DNA of 64,000 bases, taken from the NCBI GenBank assembly GCA_032622095.1, contig CP136064.1, positions 250,143,827 to 250,207,826 of the forward strand. Reading direction: 5' to 3'. The DNA comes from Siphonodentalium dalli. Its lineage: Eukaryota > Mollusca > Scaphopoda > Gadilida > Siphonodentaliidae. Below are positions 11,390 to 22,782 of the stretch, one piece after another. The notes beneath the pieces are model-generated. The model made no database searches. It was not told where the DNA came from and worked only from the letters and a program-made list of their open reading frames with translations. The translations under genes were made by a program, and so were the position numbers. Numbering within the stretch: position 1 is the first letter of the stretch; every line of letters starts with the position of its first letter.

Positions 11390-12545
11390 CTGGACATGCA
11401 TGAAAAATAAAACGACATGTTAACCTTTGGCAAATGAATGAATTCCGTTCAGTTCTAAAGCATATATTTAGCATGATCCATTAATTCAATTATTGGACAT
11501 TTAGATGCTACATCTCAGGGCAAGACTATTTCGAGATATTCAAGAAAATAAGGGTGAATTTTAAAAAATTAACGATAGTGAAAATTTTCAAACGATTATG
11601 ATAAATGATGATGCAAAGATTATAAATACCGTATGCAACATGATCCTGTTGTTCTTTCTCAGAAGGGGGTCTTTGAAAGTTTAGTATATTATAGTGATAA
11701 ACCTGAGAAGTTATTGGTGGTCGTTGAATGACGATGCATTGTATCAAACAGTTATATTGAACACAAGTTATGTTGGGTTTGTATTTACATGTTTTAAGTT
11801 TTAATTCATTATGTAACTTGCAACTGCCTATATATCTGGTGTATTGCAATACATATTCTATTCAATTCTACTCTATTCTAAGCCAGCGGATTCACTCAAG
11901 TGAATGAAAGGTAATATACATGTCGGTGTGTTTACTCGGTTATTTCCACGTCGTGATCAGTTTGCACCAAGTATCCTTCCAAATATTAGTACATTTATTA
12001 CCAGAATATAATCGATTAAATGGGAACAGAACCGATCCGAATGAAATAGAAACATCATTATTCGTGGTTTCGTCGTTGCTATATGACTTGCGAAATGGAA
12101 TTTCCGTTATTATCACGTTCATCAGGACTACAAAATGGATGGATATTCAATGGTAAAATGAATTGAATTGTCACATTGACGGCACACAGATTGAGTGTTA
12201 CTTGTTAAAATTATTTATTCATAACCAGACAGAACCGAAAAAAAACATCCCTGAATCATCACAGATCAGCAGTAGCATGACTTCGATGTTCACACAACAA
12301 ATCGGCTATGCTTTCATCCAAATGTGTCTGCGATAACCGTGAGGTAGGCCAATATGCAACCACAGGTCATTGGTAAAATACTAAAATACGAATATAGACT
12401 ATATCAGTGTCCCCAGGGGCGTTAGTCCAAGTCTGCTAGCTCGAATGTAAACCAGCTAGGATATTGATAGGGAGATATGCTGGTTTAATTGAATGCTGAA
12501 TGCTTTAATTATCAACGCTGCAAATTAATGCAGAACATGGATATA
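11390..12545. other. No gene seen; one short hairpin module
   Basis: No coding evidence. At 12425-12475, GTCCAAGTCTG is followed by a hairpin formed by TGTAAACCAGC and GCTGGTTTA. The same module occurs inverted at about 19714-19795. Confidence 0.5.
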
Positions 12546-12549
12546 TACA

Positions 12550-12965
12550 TATATACAATGGGGTCACTTACATCATCATCATCAACATCCCCATCGTCAT
12601 CATCGTCGTCGACATCATCATCATCATCATTATTCATCATCATCATCATCGTCGTCATCATCATTATCATCGTCACCATCAACACCGTCAGCATCACACC
12701 ATCTTCACCACCATACTCTTCATCATCATCATCGTCGTCATCATCTTCATCTTCGTCGTCATCATCCGTATCGTCTCTATCGTCAACATCTTCGTCCTCA
12801 TCCATCATCAGCTTCGTCGCCGTTGTTGTCGTCGTCAATCGTCATCATTTTCGTCATAGTCATCATCATAAACGACGTAATCGTCGTCGTCATTAACGTC
12901 ATCATCTCCATCGTACAAAGCAGTCATCATCATTATCGTCGTCATTAGCGCCGTCGACCTAATCG
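12550..12965. repeat. TCA/TCG trinucleotide microsatellite
   Basis: About 400 bp of imperfect TCA, TCG, TCT and TTA triplets. It reads as Ser/His/Ile-rich or Asp/Glu-rich open frames depending on strand. These are products of the repeat, not genes. Confidence 0.9.
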
Positions 12966-13129
12966 TCCGATACCGCCTCCATAGGGCTCTTATGTCCGTC
13001 TTTAAGCCCAGACCTCGTGGTGTGATTTGTCGTTTATTTTACTCGATTTTATCCAACAAATGAATACATGATGCTATATATCTCAGAAAGAGTGAATCTT
13101 ATGGTCATAATGATGTATAATAATCTAAC

Positions 13130-14900
13130 TTCCATGTTAAATTACGCTTAGAATATTCCGCTTTATAATAGTAGAGCGGACAAACTCGAAAAGCTCATTA
13201 GAAGTAGGAGTTTAGTCCATCGGCACCACACACGGGCTTGTGATACAACATTTTGAAGGTTATGACGTTCCGCATCGGATAGGACCCGGTGTGAAATATA
13301 CAAATGATGCAAAAGATGATTTTTAGCTGATTAAGTGCCAAAATTCAGCAAAAATCCCTGTTTTTGTAAAATTCGGCAAAATGAGAAATAAAAGTATAGA
13401 AACGCGAACATTTTGCGCTAAAATATTGTAGTTTATATACCTCTAGATATTTACTATGATAGTGGTACGACTTCTCTGATATTACGAAGATTGTTTTTAG
13501 ATTTATTGTAAAAATAGACAAAACAGCGCAATTTTTCATTTTTTTTGCCTATCTTAATGGGCGATAGATCAATATTGTTTTGACCGGGGATATCGTATAT
13601 AGTCTAGAAAAGTGCGTATATATATACCGCATACGACAATATGTCATCATATTTAACACGTGATGTGTTATGTAAGATTATTTCAACCCTCACCCCAAAA
13701 TTTATCAAAAAGTCACCGTTTTAGGGAATTCGCAACAAATGAATACAAAAGAACAGGTATTCGGGATATTTTTGTGCTACGATATAGCAGTTTACACTCT
13801 TATAAATACAAAGTAATGAAATGCCATGATTTTGGTGATAAATGTGAAAATGTCTTAAATTTACGTGGAAAATTGACAAAAATCATTCATTTTCAGTTGT
13901 TTCGCCCTTCTTAATATGCAATTATTCAGTATTGCATTGCATGGAAATCCCGTATATAATATAGTAAACTTGTGGAAATATATACTGCATATGATTGTAG
14001 GATAAGGATGTCATTATTTGCCATAGATGCTATGTGGTGGTATATTGTGTCACCCCACCCCAAAATTCAGAAGAAACAAAATCAATTTTAGAAATTTCGG
14101 TATGGCAGAATACAAAAGCACAACTCCGATTATTTTGTGCTATTATCTTGAAGTCTACCCACTTCGATATATACATTATGATAACGCCATGGTATAATTT
14201 ACAGATGGCAACATTTCGGAGTTTTCTGATGAAAGTAGACCGAAAATCGTGAAATATAAACTTGTTTTTCCCCTCTAGATGTGTGATAATTCAATTCCAT
14301 TTTGAACAATAATTCAGGACAAACTCTCAAGAGTTGACGAGACACATAATGCATATGAATGTTTTCGGATTGTATCATCTTCTGTCACATTTGTTTGGTT
14401 ACGTTGTTGCACCCATCGCCCCAACAGTACAATACATTGCAAGATGAGACAAACACGGAATATTCCTATACACATTTATGCATTATACACATACATTATC
14501 AAGTTGAAGCGTTTGATAGTTACTTGAGTTGAAGAAATTACATCATTGTATATGTTTACTTCGCATAATATAGCTTCACAGTTGTATAAGATTATAGATA
14601 TTGGGAGGTTTAGTGTTTGTTAATAACCAGGTTCAGCCACAGTACATGCATGCAACTTGTAACATGTGTTGCCATTACCAACGGAATCACCTGACTCACA
14701 TGACCATTCCGCTTACACGTACACCATCAAACAACCGTTTAGACGTTTTGTGTCAAATGTGTAGCATTGCGAAATGTGTATCAGAGGGGTGTCCAATCTT
14801 TATATTAATCGACGAACATGTGCTTAGTGAACTTTTGTTAAATTCTTTAGTGGCGGTGACCACGTCGTTACTTTTCCCAAATGGGTTGTTGGTACGAACT
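13130..14900 (+). repeat. Left inverted arm
   Basis: Inverted counterpart of 17126-18885. It contains repeated blocks built on CCCCAAAATT(C/T)A followed by short conserved AT-rich text (near 13340, 13690 and 14050). The arm may itself derive from an older tandem of roughly 350-bp units. Short open frames occur in both arms and follow the DNA similarity. Confidence 0.7.
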
Positions 14901-15130
14901 ACCATTATAGTAGTACTATACATATAAGAATTGCCTCTTCGTGACATGTGGCAGGGTCATCTGGTCGTTGTGCTTGTCGCGTGCGGTTGATGTTTCTGAC
15001 GACGTTGGATGGTTTGGAACTACTTGACAGTGTAAACACGCTTTAGTATGTACTGTACCGAATTATAACAAACGGCGAATATAAATGCAACATCAAGGTC
15101 AATATTAGATATGAAAAGTAAATCAAATAA

Positions 15131-15245
15131 GTGCCGAAACGTCTTCGATGAAGTGCCGAAACGTCCAAGTCCTGTGCCGAAACAACCAAGTGCCGAAACG
15201 TCTCGAAAACCAAGTGCCGAAACGTTCAGGTGCCGAAACGTCCTG
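15131..15245. repeat. Tandem GTGCCGAAACGTC motif
   Basis: Six copies of GTGCCGAAACGTC or close variants start near 15131, 15153, 15174, 15190, 15213 and 15230, separated by 16-23 bp. They sit just upstream of gag-like sequence. On the minus strand they keep an open frame. Confidence 0.75.
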
Positions 15246-15337
15246 CACCCGGTTGGATGATCCAGATATATATACGGCTCATTGTACAACAAGCACGACT
15301 GGGCTCTCTTGGTGAGAGCATAAGACATAAGAGCATT

Positions 15338-15544
15338 AGTTGAATTAGAGGCTTTTGCCAAGTCTGAAAAACATAGGGCTAAACACTTTTCTAGGGCAGT
15401 AAATGAAGCAGACCAAACACAAAGCAAAAATATAGAGTTTGAAGAACTAAAAAAGATAAGAGATGAACTGAAGCCCCAAACTGGTTCTAATTGGAAAGCT
15501 CAAAATAGCTCACAACCGTCCGAGACATCCAGTCCATCTCTGAG
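15338..15544 (+). pseudogene. Gag-like retroelement fragment
   Basis: The plus strand reads LVELEAFAKSEKHRAKHF and then ELKKIRDELK before a stop near 15545. This resembles the C-terminal part of gag in invertebrate Gypsy-like elements, where an ALVE.EAF segment precedes the nucleocapsid. It is broken by stops and frameshifts. The assignment is from pattern memory and is moderate. Confidence 0.4.
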
Positions 15545-15606
15545 ATGAAGGAGATAAAACAAATACTGACTGATGTGAAGAGGTGTAAAGGGGAGATTAA
15601 CAAAGA

Positions 15607-16323
15607 ATGACACACTTGGAGAACCAAAACAAGGAGAAAAGGGATAACACAAATGAGTCCTGGAGGGACTGTCGTGACGATAGACAATGGAGACATAATT
15701 ATAATGATAATACTGATTATAACACAAACGAATACAAAGAACGCACCAGATGCAGAACTTCTCACAATCCACGCGACATGTGCCATAATGCATATCGTGG
15801 TAGGGGAGACCAGCATAACACAAGTGGACATCGTAACTCCAACGAGATTGTTAGATACAGCTCTTCTGAAGAGGGGGGGGTGTATTTATATTGCAATCTG
15901 TATGGGCAGCCAGTGAGGTTTCTGATTGGTACTGGAGCAACAGTTTCCATGCTCTCAAGAAACTGTATCACTACTTATCGGAAGATAAATACCATATGTT
16001 ACATAAATGATGTAGCAAACGAGCTGCTGATCATTGAGTCCAACGAAACGAATAAGGCATACCGAGTTGTATCATCTAACTCATCGGAAACTCTGCCAGA
16101 GATAGTATCTTCTCGTCACTTGTCAGAGCACATCAACACAACTTCCCCAGAAGGAATTGGAACTATTGAAACTGATGATCACGAGCCCACTTATACCGCG
16201 ATAAGCAGCACGGATCAGGCACCAGCTATGGCAGAGAACACAGATATTGGCAGAATATGCCATATGCGACTCCTGGAAGGTCTGGAAATTCACAAATGCT
16301 CAGAAAGCTTAACGAACCTATGA
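15607..16323 (+). pseudogene. Decayed retropepsin-like (gag-pro) fragment
   Basis: A 238-codon frame. Residues 1-75 are basic and polar (RDDRQWRHNYND type), like a nucleocapsid tail. They are followed by YCNLYGQPVRFLIGTGATVS, the classic entry to a retroviral-type protease, with the catalytic Asp of DTG changed to Gly. The remainder is polar and unrecognised. The frame closes at 16323, and a second frame (about 16257-16607) and a third (to 16743) continue retroelement-like text, indicating frameshifts. It sits in the spacer of the giant inverted repeat. It shares its protease-dead condition with the ORF at 9406-10716, but the two are not close copies. Confidence 0.55.
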
Positions 16324-17125
16324 TCACATGGCAATACAGCAGTAGTTTCTGCTACCATATAAGCGATGAGGATGTGTTTCAAAGAGCTGAACCAAAACCA
16401 CCCTATCCTGAAGTGAAACCAAATGCACAGGAGAAATATATTCTTCCTGACACATTGGCAGACATACATGGTCAGATAAATTCGACATGTAATGACCAAG
16501 GCCTTGGAGATATTACGGCATCTGTTCCTCATCATATTCCAAGAAATATGGCCCAACCCAAAAACGGCGCCATGGTACCCCAAGGGGGATTCAAGGACGA
16601 TATATAGAATTAAAGAACATCGCAAGCTTGATGTCAAGGCTCGATTTGATGGCTGTTACCAAGAAGATCGTGACGCATTAAAACCCCAAGTACTATGGGA
16701 AGGTCCCCATAGTGCAAAGTCGTGGATGATGACTCCCAGATAGGAGAGCCACAGAAATACATAGTATATACTGTTCGTACAGTACTGTTGATGTAAACAA
16801 ATATTCTATTATATGATTAAATGGAAGTGGCAGCCATGTGGGGAACATCAAGTCCCGGGTGGCTGCAGCAGGTTCATTCCAAATACGACCTATTGGCTCA
16901 ACTTGCAGGGTTGAGCCACGAATAGATGAAGTGAGATCGCGGGCTCACCTTAATGGCTGTGCCGTCTTGTGGGTAGTTCATGCCCATTGGTCGCTAAAAA
17001 CCCTCTATGTATATCGAAGAAGAGTAGGCTATGCGACCGCATTGGAGAACATTTCTGCACCCAGATACAAACAAACTTTGGCTTCCATCGGTTCCAGGGT
17101 GCAGACGACCCACGGTGTAAAGGAA
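16324..17125 (+). other. Decayed retroelement remainder and spacer
   Basis: Broken frames, including KPPYPEVKPNAQEKY near 16400 and YRIKEHRKLDVKARFDG near 16610-16660, suggest continuing polyprotein remnants. I cannot place them in a domain. From about 16830 to the right arm there is no recognisable content. Confidence 0.35.
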
Positions 17126-18885
17126 GTCGTACCAACAACCCATTTGGGAAAAGTAACGGCGTGGTCACCGCTGCTGAAGAATTTAACAAAAGTTCACTAA
17201 GCACAGGTTCGTCGATTGATATAAAGATTGGACAGTGGACACTCCCTGATACAAATTTCGCAATGCTGCACATTTGACACAAAACGTCTAAACGGTTGTT
17301 TGATGGTGTACGTGTAAGCGGGATGGTCATGTGAGTCAGGTGATTCCGTTGGTAATGGAAACACACGTTACAAGTTACATGTACTGTGGCTGAACCTGGT
17401 TATTAACAATCACTAAACCTCCCAATACGTATAATCTTATACAAGTGTGAAGCTATATTATCCGAAGTAAACATATACAATGATGTAATTTCTTCAACTC
17501 AAGTAACTATAAAAAGCCTCAGCTTGATAGGGTATGTGTATAATGCATAAATGTGTATAGGAATATTCCGTGTTTGTCTCATCTTGCAATGTATTGTATT
17601 GTTGGGGCGATGGGTGCAATAACGTAACCAAACAAATGCGACAGAAGATGATACAATCCGAAAACATTCATATGCATTATGTGTCTCGTCAACTCTTGAG
17701 AGTTTGTCCTGGATTATTGTTCAAAATGGAATTGAATTATCACCCATGTAGAGGGGCAAAACAAGTTTATATTTCACGATTTTCGGTCTACTCCGAAATG
17801 TTGCCATCTGTAAATTATACCACGACGTTATCATAATGTATATCTCGAAGTGGGTACACTTCAATATAATAGCACAAAATAATCGGAGTTGTGCTTTTTT
17901 ATTCTGCCATACCGAAATTTCTAAAACTGATTTTGTTTCTTCTTAATTTTGGGGTGGGGTTGACACAATCTACCACCACATAGCATATATGGCAAAGAAT
18001 GACATTCTTATCCTACAATCATATGGAGTATATATTTCCACAAATTTCTATATTATATACGGGATCTCCATTCAATGCAATACTGAATAATCGCATATTA
18101 AGAGGGGCGAAACAACTGAAAATGAATGATTATTTTCTATATTTTCCACGTAAATTCAAGAAAATTTTACATCTATCACCACAATCATGGCATTTCATTA
18201 CTTTGTATTTATAAGTGTGTAACCTGCTATATCGTAGCACAAACATATCCCGAATACCTGTTCTTTTGTATTCATTTGTGCCGAATTTCCCTAAAACAGT
18301 GACTCTTTGCTGAATTTTGGGGTGAGGGTTGAAATAATCTTACATAACACATCACATGTTAAATATGATGACATATTCAGCATATTGTCGTATGCGGTAT
18401 ACATATACACACTTTCTAGACTATATACGGTATCCCCGGTCAAAACAATATTGATCTATCGCCCATTAAGTGAGGCAAAAAAAATGAAAAATTGCGCTGT
18501 TTTGTCTATTTTTACAGTAAATCTAAAAAAAATCTTCGTTATATCAGAGAAATCGTCCCACTATCATAGTAAATATCTAGAGGTATGTAGACTACAATAT
18601 TTTAGCGCAAAATGTTCGCGTTTCTATACTTTTATTTCTCATTTTGCCGAATTTTACAAAAACAGGGATTTTTACTGAATTTTGGCACTTAATCAGCTAA
18701 AAATCAGCTTTTGCATCATTTGTATATTTCACACCGGGTCCTATCCGATGCGGAATGGCATAACCTTCAAAATGTTGTATCACAAGCCCGTGTGTGGTGC
18801 CGATGGACTAAACTTTCTGAAATCGGTTCCGTCCGCTCTACTATTAGGACTACCTTATAAACGGAAATCCTAAGAAAATCGACAT
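17126..18885 (-). repeat. Right inverted arm
   Basis: Reverse-complement partner of 13130-14900. Its short open frame at 18481-18678 has an inverted counterpart at 13345-13539 with few changes, which is expected from DNA-level duplication. Confidence 0.7.
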
Positions 18886-19110
18886 AGTTCGGAGTTTGTT
18901 TTGGCCGAGAAGAATTTCGGTTCTGTGACAACAAACAAGATGGCGGCGCCCATGTTTAATCGAATGCTGTTGTGATTATAATGTTTTAAACTTTCAGAGC
19001 ATTGTGAATTTCGGAATTTATTTAAAGATGCACAATCCGAATTCGCGCTACCAAGTTACTATTTCTTTGGCTTCGGGGGAACCAATATTTGATTCGAGTC
19101 GAGGAATCCA
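18886..19110. other. No gene; one AAGATGGCGGC motif
   Basis: CAAGATGGCGGCGCCCATGT at about 18938 is a YY1-type motif core. Nothing else is recognised. Confidence 0.4.
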
Positions 19111-19119
19111 GTCAGATAT

Positions 19120-19335
19120 CGATTTTTGAAATTTGTTATTTCTCGAGATATTTAATTATTTGTGGCCTGGAAAAAAATAGTCAATGCGACGGTCTCGGAC
19201 AAAATTGCGGATGAAGATGGACAACTCTACAATCAAGTGGTAATACGGCCAAATAACTTATAGAATATTTTGAAGAAATGTTGTTGTTGTAATATGGGGC
19301 CCGTCTGATCGGATTGAGTACCTTTAAGATTTAGA
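19120..19335 (+). repeat. Dispersed repeat shared with 38.6-38.9 kb
   Basis: It shares CAGATATCGATTTTTGAA, GACGGTCTCGGACAAA, AATCAAGTGGTAATACGGCC, GAAGAAATGTTGTTGTTG and CGGATTGAGTACCTTTAAG in the same order and orientation as 38597-38935. No coding evidence. Confidence 0.7.
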
Positions 19336-19862
19336 TTTAGATATTTACTATATTTATTATTGGTGACAATATGATAAACGAAATCACCGTTATATACAAT
19401 GGGACATTCTTCGTCCTGTGCGTGGACATGTTTTCATCGGGAACTGCATGCCGATATCACTTCGTAAGGTCAATTGAGTTCACATACTTTTAAAAATATG
19501 TAAACAATGCGGTAAACGTCTTTTTTCCACATTAAATTACCGCTTTAAATTGACAACTGTTGTGGTGTACAGAACAACTATCATGTTTTCTACGGAATAA
19601 ACCAGTTTATTGTCACAATTGTGACATTTGATTACATGTATATATTGGTGGTTTTATGTGAGCTGGTCACAACACGTAAAGACCCTCATACACGTGAGAG
19701 CCTTATAAGGAGGCGGTCTCCGATGTAAACCAGCATCTCGCTCTACCATGCAATTTTGAAGCTGGTTTACGTACGTACGGGCAGACTTGGACTACATGGG
19801 ATTGTGTATGCAATAAAAAGCTGGTGAAACATCCAGCAATTCTTGCATACACATAATTTATC
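19336..19862. repeat. Mostly unassigned, ending in a hairpin cluster
   Basis: At 19712-19770 TGTAAACCAGC pairs with GCTGGTTTACGTACGTAC. At 19805-19852 GTGTATGCAA pairs with TTGCATACACA. The first hairpin is the inverted counterpart of the one at 12425-12475. The rest is without recognised content. Confidence 0.5.
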
Positions 19863-20249
19863 TTGCAACTAATCTGGCTGTTTTGGCGGAGTCTGACCGC
19901 AACAAAAAAGCGGGAAAATTACGAAGTGGTGCTAACGATATTCCATACTTATGAGCAGTGGAACAACTGTGTGGTATGTGCACGGGGTAATATGCATGGC
20001 TCAACTTACTGCCGATCAATGGGTCACTCTTACCAACACAAGTGCTGGATTGAAAATGTGCTGAAGGGTTCACAGGTTTTGATATCTCTTTCGAAAGGAT
20101 GTTGTTTAGATTTTGCATCTGCCACCATTTATTCTGGAATAATTATTTACGTTCCAATGACAATTAGAATGAACTGATAGCAAATTGCTGATGGGCGCCA
20201 TTGCAGACTTCCGGGAACACAGTTGACGTTACTGCTTCGGCGCCGATAG

Positions 20250-20335
20250 CAAACCCCGTATACTCTTCAGCACATGTTCAAAACCTCTATACCCTTCAGC
20301 ACCTTTTTTGTAGGTGAGAGTAACCCCTTCAGATG
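20250..20335 (-). repeat. Half copy of a foldback MITE
   Basis: It contains CCCTTCAGCACC, GAGAGTAACCCCTTCAG and a related upstream repeat. The fuller palindromic form is at about 46875-47008. This copy lies in the presumed 3' UTR of the gene at 20417-21648. Confidence 0.6.
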
Positions 20336-20416
20336 GTATAGTATGATCAAATGACATATAATTATACGATAGAGTCGGTGAAATATTAATGGAATTTTCA
20401 AAGTAAAACAAGTTTT

Positions 20417-21648
20417 TTATATCTCATCACACAAGTCCTCTGTAAATGACGAATCCGTACTGGAAGGTGGAGTGGGTAATCCGGAATCAAAAGAAGCAAT
20501 TTTCGTACAAACAAGTATAGGCTGAGATCTACGTTCAGGTGAGAAGGAAAGAGCCATGTCCTCTTGTGAAGCTAGTCCGCCGGGAACTATATGCCTATCT
20601 CGCGTTTTCGTGTTTGCCCACGGGAGGCGTTCACTGTCACATCTATCACGGCGAGAAAAAACGTCTCCGGAATGTTCGTCAACACGCACTATTGTTAGCG
20701 GTTCTGATTCATCCGATCGAAGTCGTCGTCTGTCGTATCTTGTCCGGACAAAAGATTCATTAGTGTAAACATCGGACATAGTTTGGGTACCGACAGAGTC
20801 AAATTCTTTCGATTTTTTATGTTTCTTTTGTTTCATGCTACTGTTCTGACTCGACTCAGACGACTGTCTTGGACGACGACCAGGACCTCCTCGCGTCAAG
20901 GGGTGTTCCTTTTCTTTCACTTTTTCTTCGGTAACTTTGGGTTTCGGTGTCTCTGGTACGAACGCTACACGAAATCTATGCACTCGCTTCGAGCCAGTTC
21001 GTCTGGGTGAAGGTGTACGAGAACGGAAGGAACCATTCAAATCTGGAACTGTCAGGCTGTTTGGGGAAACAGTTTGTGACGTGTCTATAGAATTTTGTGA
21101 ATCTGTTTGCTTACATTTTTTAAGAACCTGAACTTGTAAACTGTTCTCGCCAAATGCTTGCCTAAGAAAATTAGTATACGAATTCACGGTTTCTTCTTTA
21201 GCGTTGTCAACATGAAGAATAAGAGATTTACATGACGTCACGGTGTCATATTGAGGATTTCGCATGAGCAATGAACGGAATGAGGAAATGGTATCGGAGT
21301 AAACAGCGGATGCCGAATCAGATGGAATTTCTACTTCTATATAGTCTTTATCACCAAACGACACAATATCGGCATAGCTACGAGTCATGTTGTCCTTAGT
21401 TACTTGGCGCTCTTTCAAACTGTTCCTGAATGCTCCACAGCATTTAACACAAATGAACAGAAGGAAACATAAGATTCCAAGCATCGGTATAACAACAAGA
21501 TTGACCTCCTTGTCTCCATTGTAAGGCTTTGGATAAGAGAACCATGTGGGATTGAAGTCTATTGGTTCAATTGTTTTGTTCATCGTGAGGCGGCGTTCGA
21601 CAATTTCTCCGGAATATGGCATCAAAATATGTTGCATCAAGATGCCAT
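20417..21648 (-). CDS. Terminal exon of an unrecognised single-pass membrane protein
   Basis: A 425-codon frame opens at 21694, but on the minus strand TATCTCTGTTTCAG at 21649-21662 is a good 3' splice site. The first real exonic base is probably 21648, in phase 1, so about 409 residues are coded here and the start lies upstream. In the 425-residue numbering there is an N-glycosylation sequon NKT at 39-41. A hydrophobic membrane segment follows at about 64-85 (VNLVVIPMLGILCFLLFICV), then KCC. The remaining 340 residues are a polar Ser-rich tail with basic patches (KQKKHKKSK near 288-296), a TQT motif at 303-305, and DSGLPTPPSS at 403-412. The topology is probably short extracellular C-terminal stalk, one membrane pass, cytoplasmic tail. 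An AATAAA lies at 20128-20133 on the minus strand. Codon use and absence of repeats support a host gene. I recognise no family. Confidence 0.7.
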
Positions 21649-22029
21649 CTGAAACAGAGATAGAAATTCTATTTAAAAACTTACTTTTAACCATTAGATG
21701 GTAGATATTGGAATGAATGTCCCAAATGTGTTTGATTTTTTAAATGATGTATCTACATAATTCATTGGGAGATACCTCTAGAATGAGTACTTGTACTTTA
21801 GGTATCTCTCTTCAACATACCACCAGTGGATCAATTCGATGAAATCACGCTTTAAATAATATTATGAATCCTAAAATATGTCTACTACAAAATTCAAAAC
21901 TTGAAAACAAAACTGACTTGATTTGTATTGTATATGTTGATTTTTGTGAATGTATTATTTGACTAAACGTGTTGAATAAACTATTGCATCTGATAACGGA
22001 AATATGAACATGCTATGTAAACCTATGTT

Positions 22030-22072
22030 GCATCCGGTGTCATGGTCTACATTTGTACAACCACTTGCGCAG
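22030..22072 (-). other. Possible small cysteine-rich exon upstream of the membrane exon
   Basis: On the minus strand a 3' splice-like CTGCGCAAG precedes sequence readable as GCTNVDHDTGCNI, ending in ATAG followed by GTTTAC as a weak donor. The leftover G would complete the GAT codon at the start of the exon at 21648, so the phases agree, which has a one-in-three chance of being accidental. The Cys spacing would suit an extracellular cysteine-rich or EGF-like repeat. Weak. Confidence 0.2.
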
Positions 22073-22136
22073 TTGAATGCCAGTGTTGAACGTTGAAAAA
22101 TACAAGGATGAATATACAAAGATTCCCGGAACTTTT

Positions 22137-22782
22137 TAACCTTCCTCATTGATATTTTATTGTCAGGTTTGAGAGATCAAAAGGATTGTTCTTATAAATT
22201 GAACAATATTTATGATTGAAATTTTGCGAAAACACTGTGCCAATGCATTCTCTTATAAATGCGATTCCCCCATACATGGAACCTCGCATATATAAGAGAA
22301 TAGATTGGCTTAACAATATTTACCTTGATCTTGTAAGCCAGTGCATTTTCTAATATATGCGAGGATCCCTATATATGAGAGACTCGCATATATAAGAGAA
22401 TGCACTGGCACAGGCATGGGCACCGGAAGCATCCAAGGGAAGGGGGGGCAGAGCCTACAAAAAGGGCACTTTTCCGCAAAAAAAGGGCATTTTCTCCGCA
22501 AACTCGGGAAAATAACCATAAATTAATTGTGGGAAAAATCCCTATTTTAATGGTATTTGTCGGTTTTTATGGCCGTTTTGTGATAAAATTGACAAAAAAA
22601 TAATATTCCTTGTGAAATTGGTGGTATTTGGACCAAAAAAAGTCACATTTTGCTATAAAAACACGAGATTAAACACACAAAAAGCATTTTCTGTCTCCAG
22701 AAAAAGGGCAAGTCCTGCCCCCGCTCGCCCCCCCCCCCTTGGTCAAGGGCAGGGGGGTCAGCTGCCATCATGAAAGGGTTAA
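22137..22782. mobile_element. TTAA-flanked MITE with nested inverted units
   Basis: The right end ATCATGAAAGGG is followed by TTAA at 22779-22782, and TTAA followed by CCTTCCTCATTGA lies at the left. Inside are repeated hairpin units TGCATTCTCTTATAAATGCG and CTCGCATATATAAGAGAATG. A separate G/C-run-bearing insert (about 22420-22760) has inverted ends around CCAAGGG. The ends match the family at 55100 and 57611. Confidence 0.5.

Larger units (their letters stand above)
13130..18885. mobile_element. Composite element with 1.75-kb terminal inverted repeats
   Basis: The left arm (about 13130-14900) and right arm (about 17126-18885) are inverted copies over their whole length, roughly 90% identical by eye. 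Matching landmarks include AATAGTAGAGCGGAC, CCATCGGCACCACACACGGG, GGATAGGACCCGGTGTGAAA, and the inner edge CCCAAATGGGTTGTTGGTACGA. Weaker similarity continues just outside (CTTAG..T.TTCCG.TTTATAA). The 2.2-kb spacer contains decayed LTR-retrotransposon gag and protease sequence. No transposase is seen. The arms are far longer than usual MITE ends, so the class is open: a foldback element, a non-autonomous large-TIR transposon, or an inverted duplication around a retroelement. Confidence 0.75.

Noticed and set aside
12489-12896. Ser/His-rich frame and an Asp-rich frame on the opposite strand
   Set aside because: Both are translations of the TCA microsatellite.
15487-15831. Two minus-strand frames with hydrophobic stretches
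   Set aside because: They oppose plus-strand gag-protease text and lack any splice or start support.
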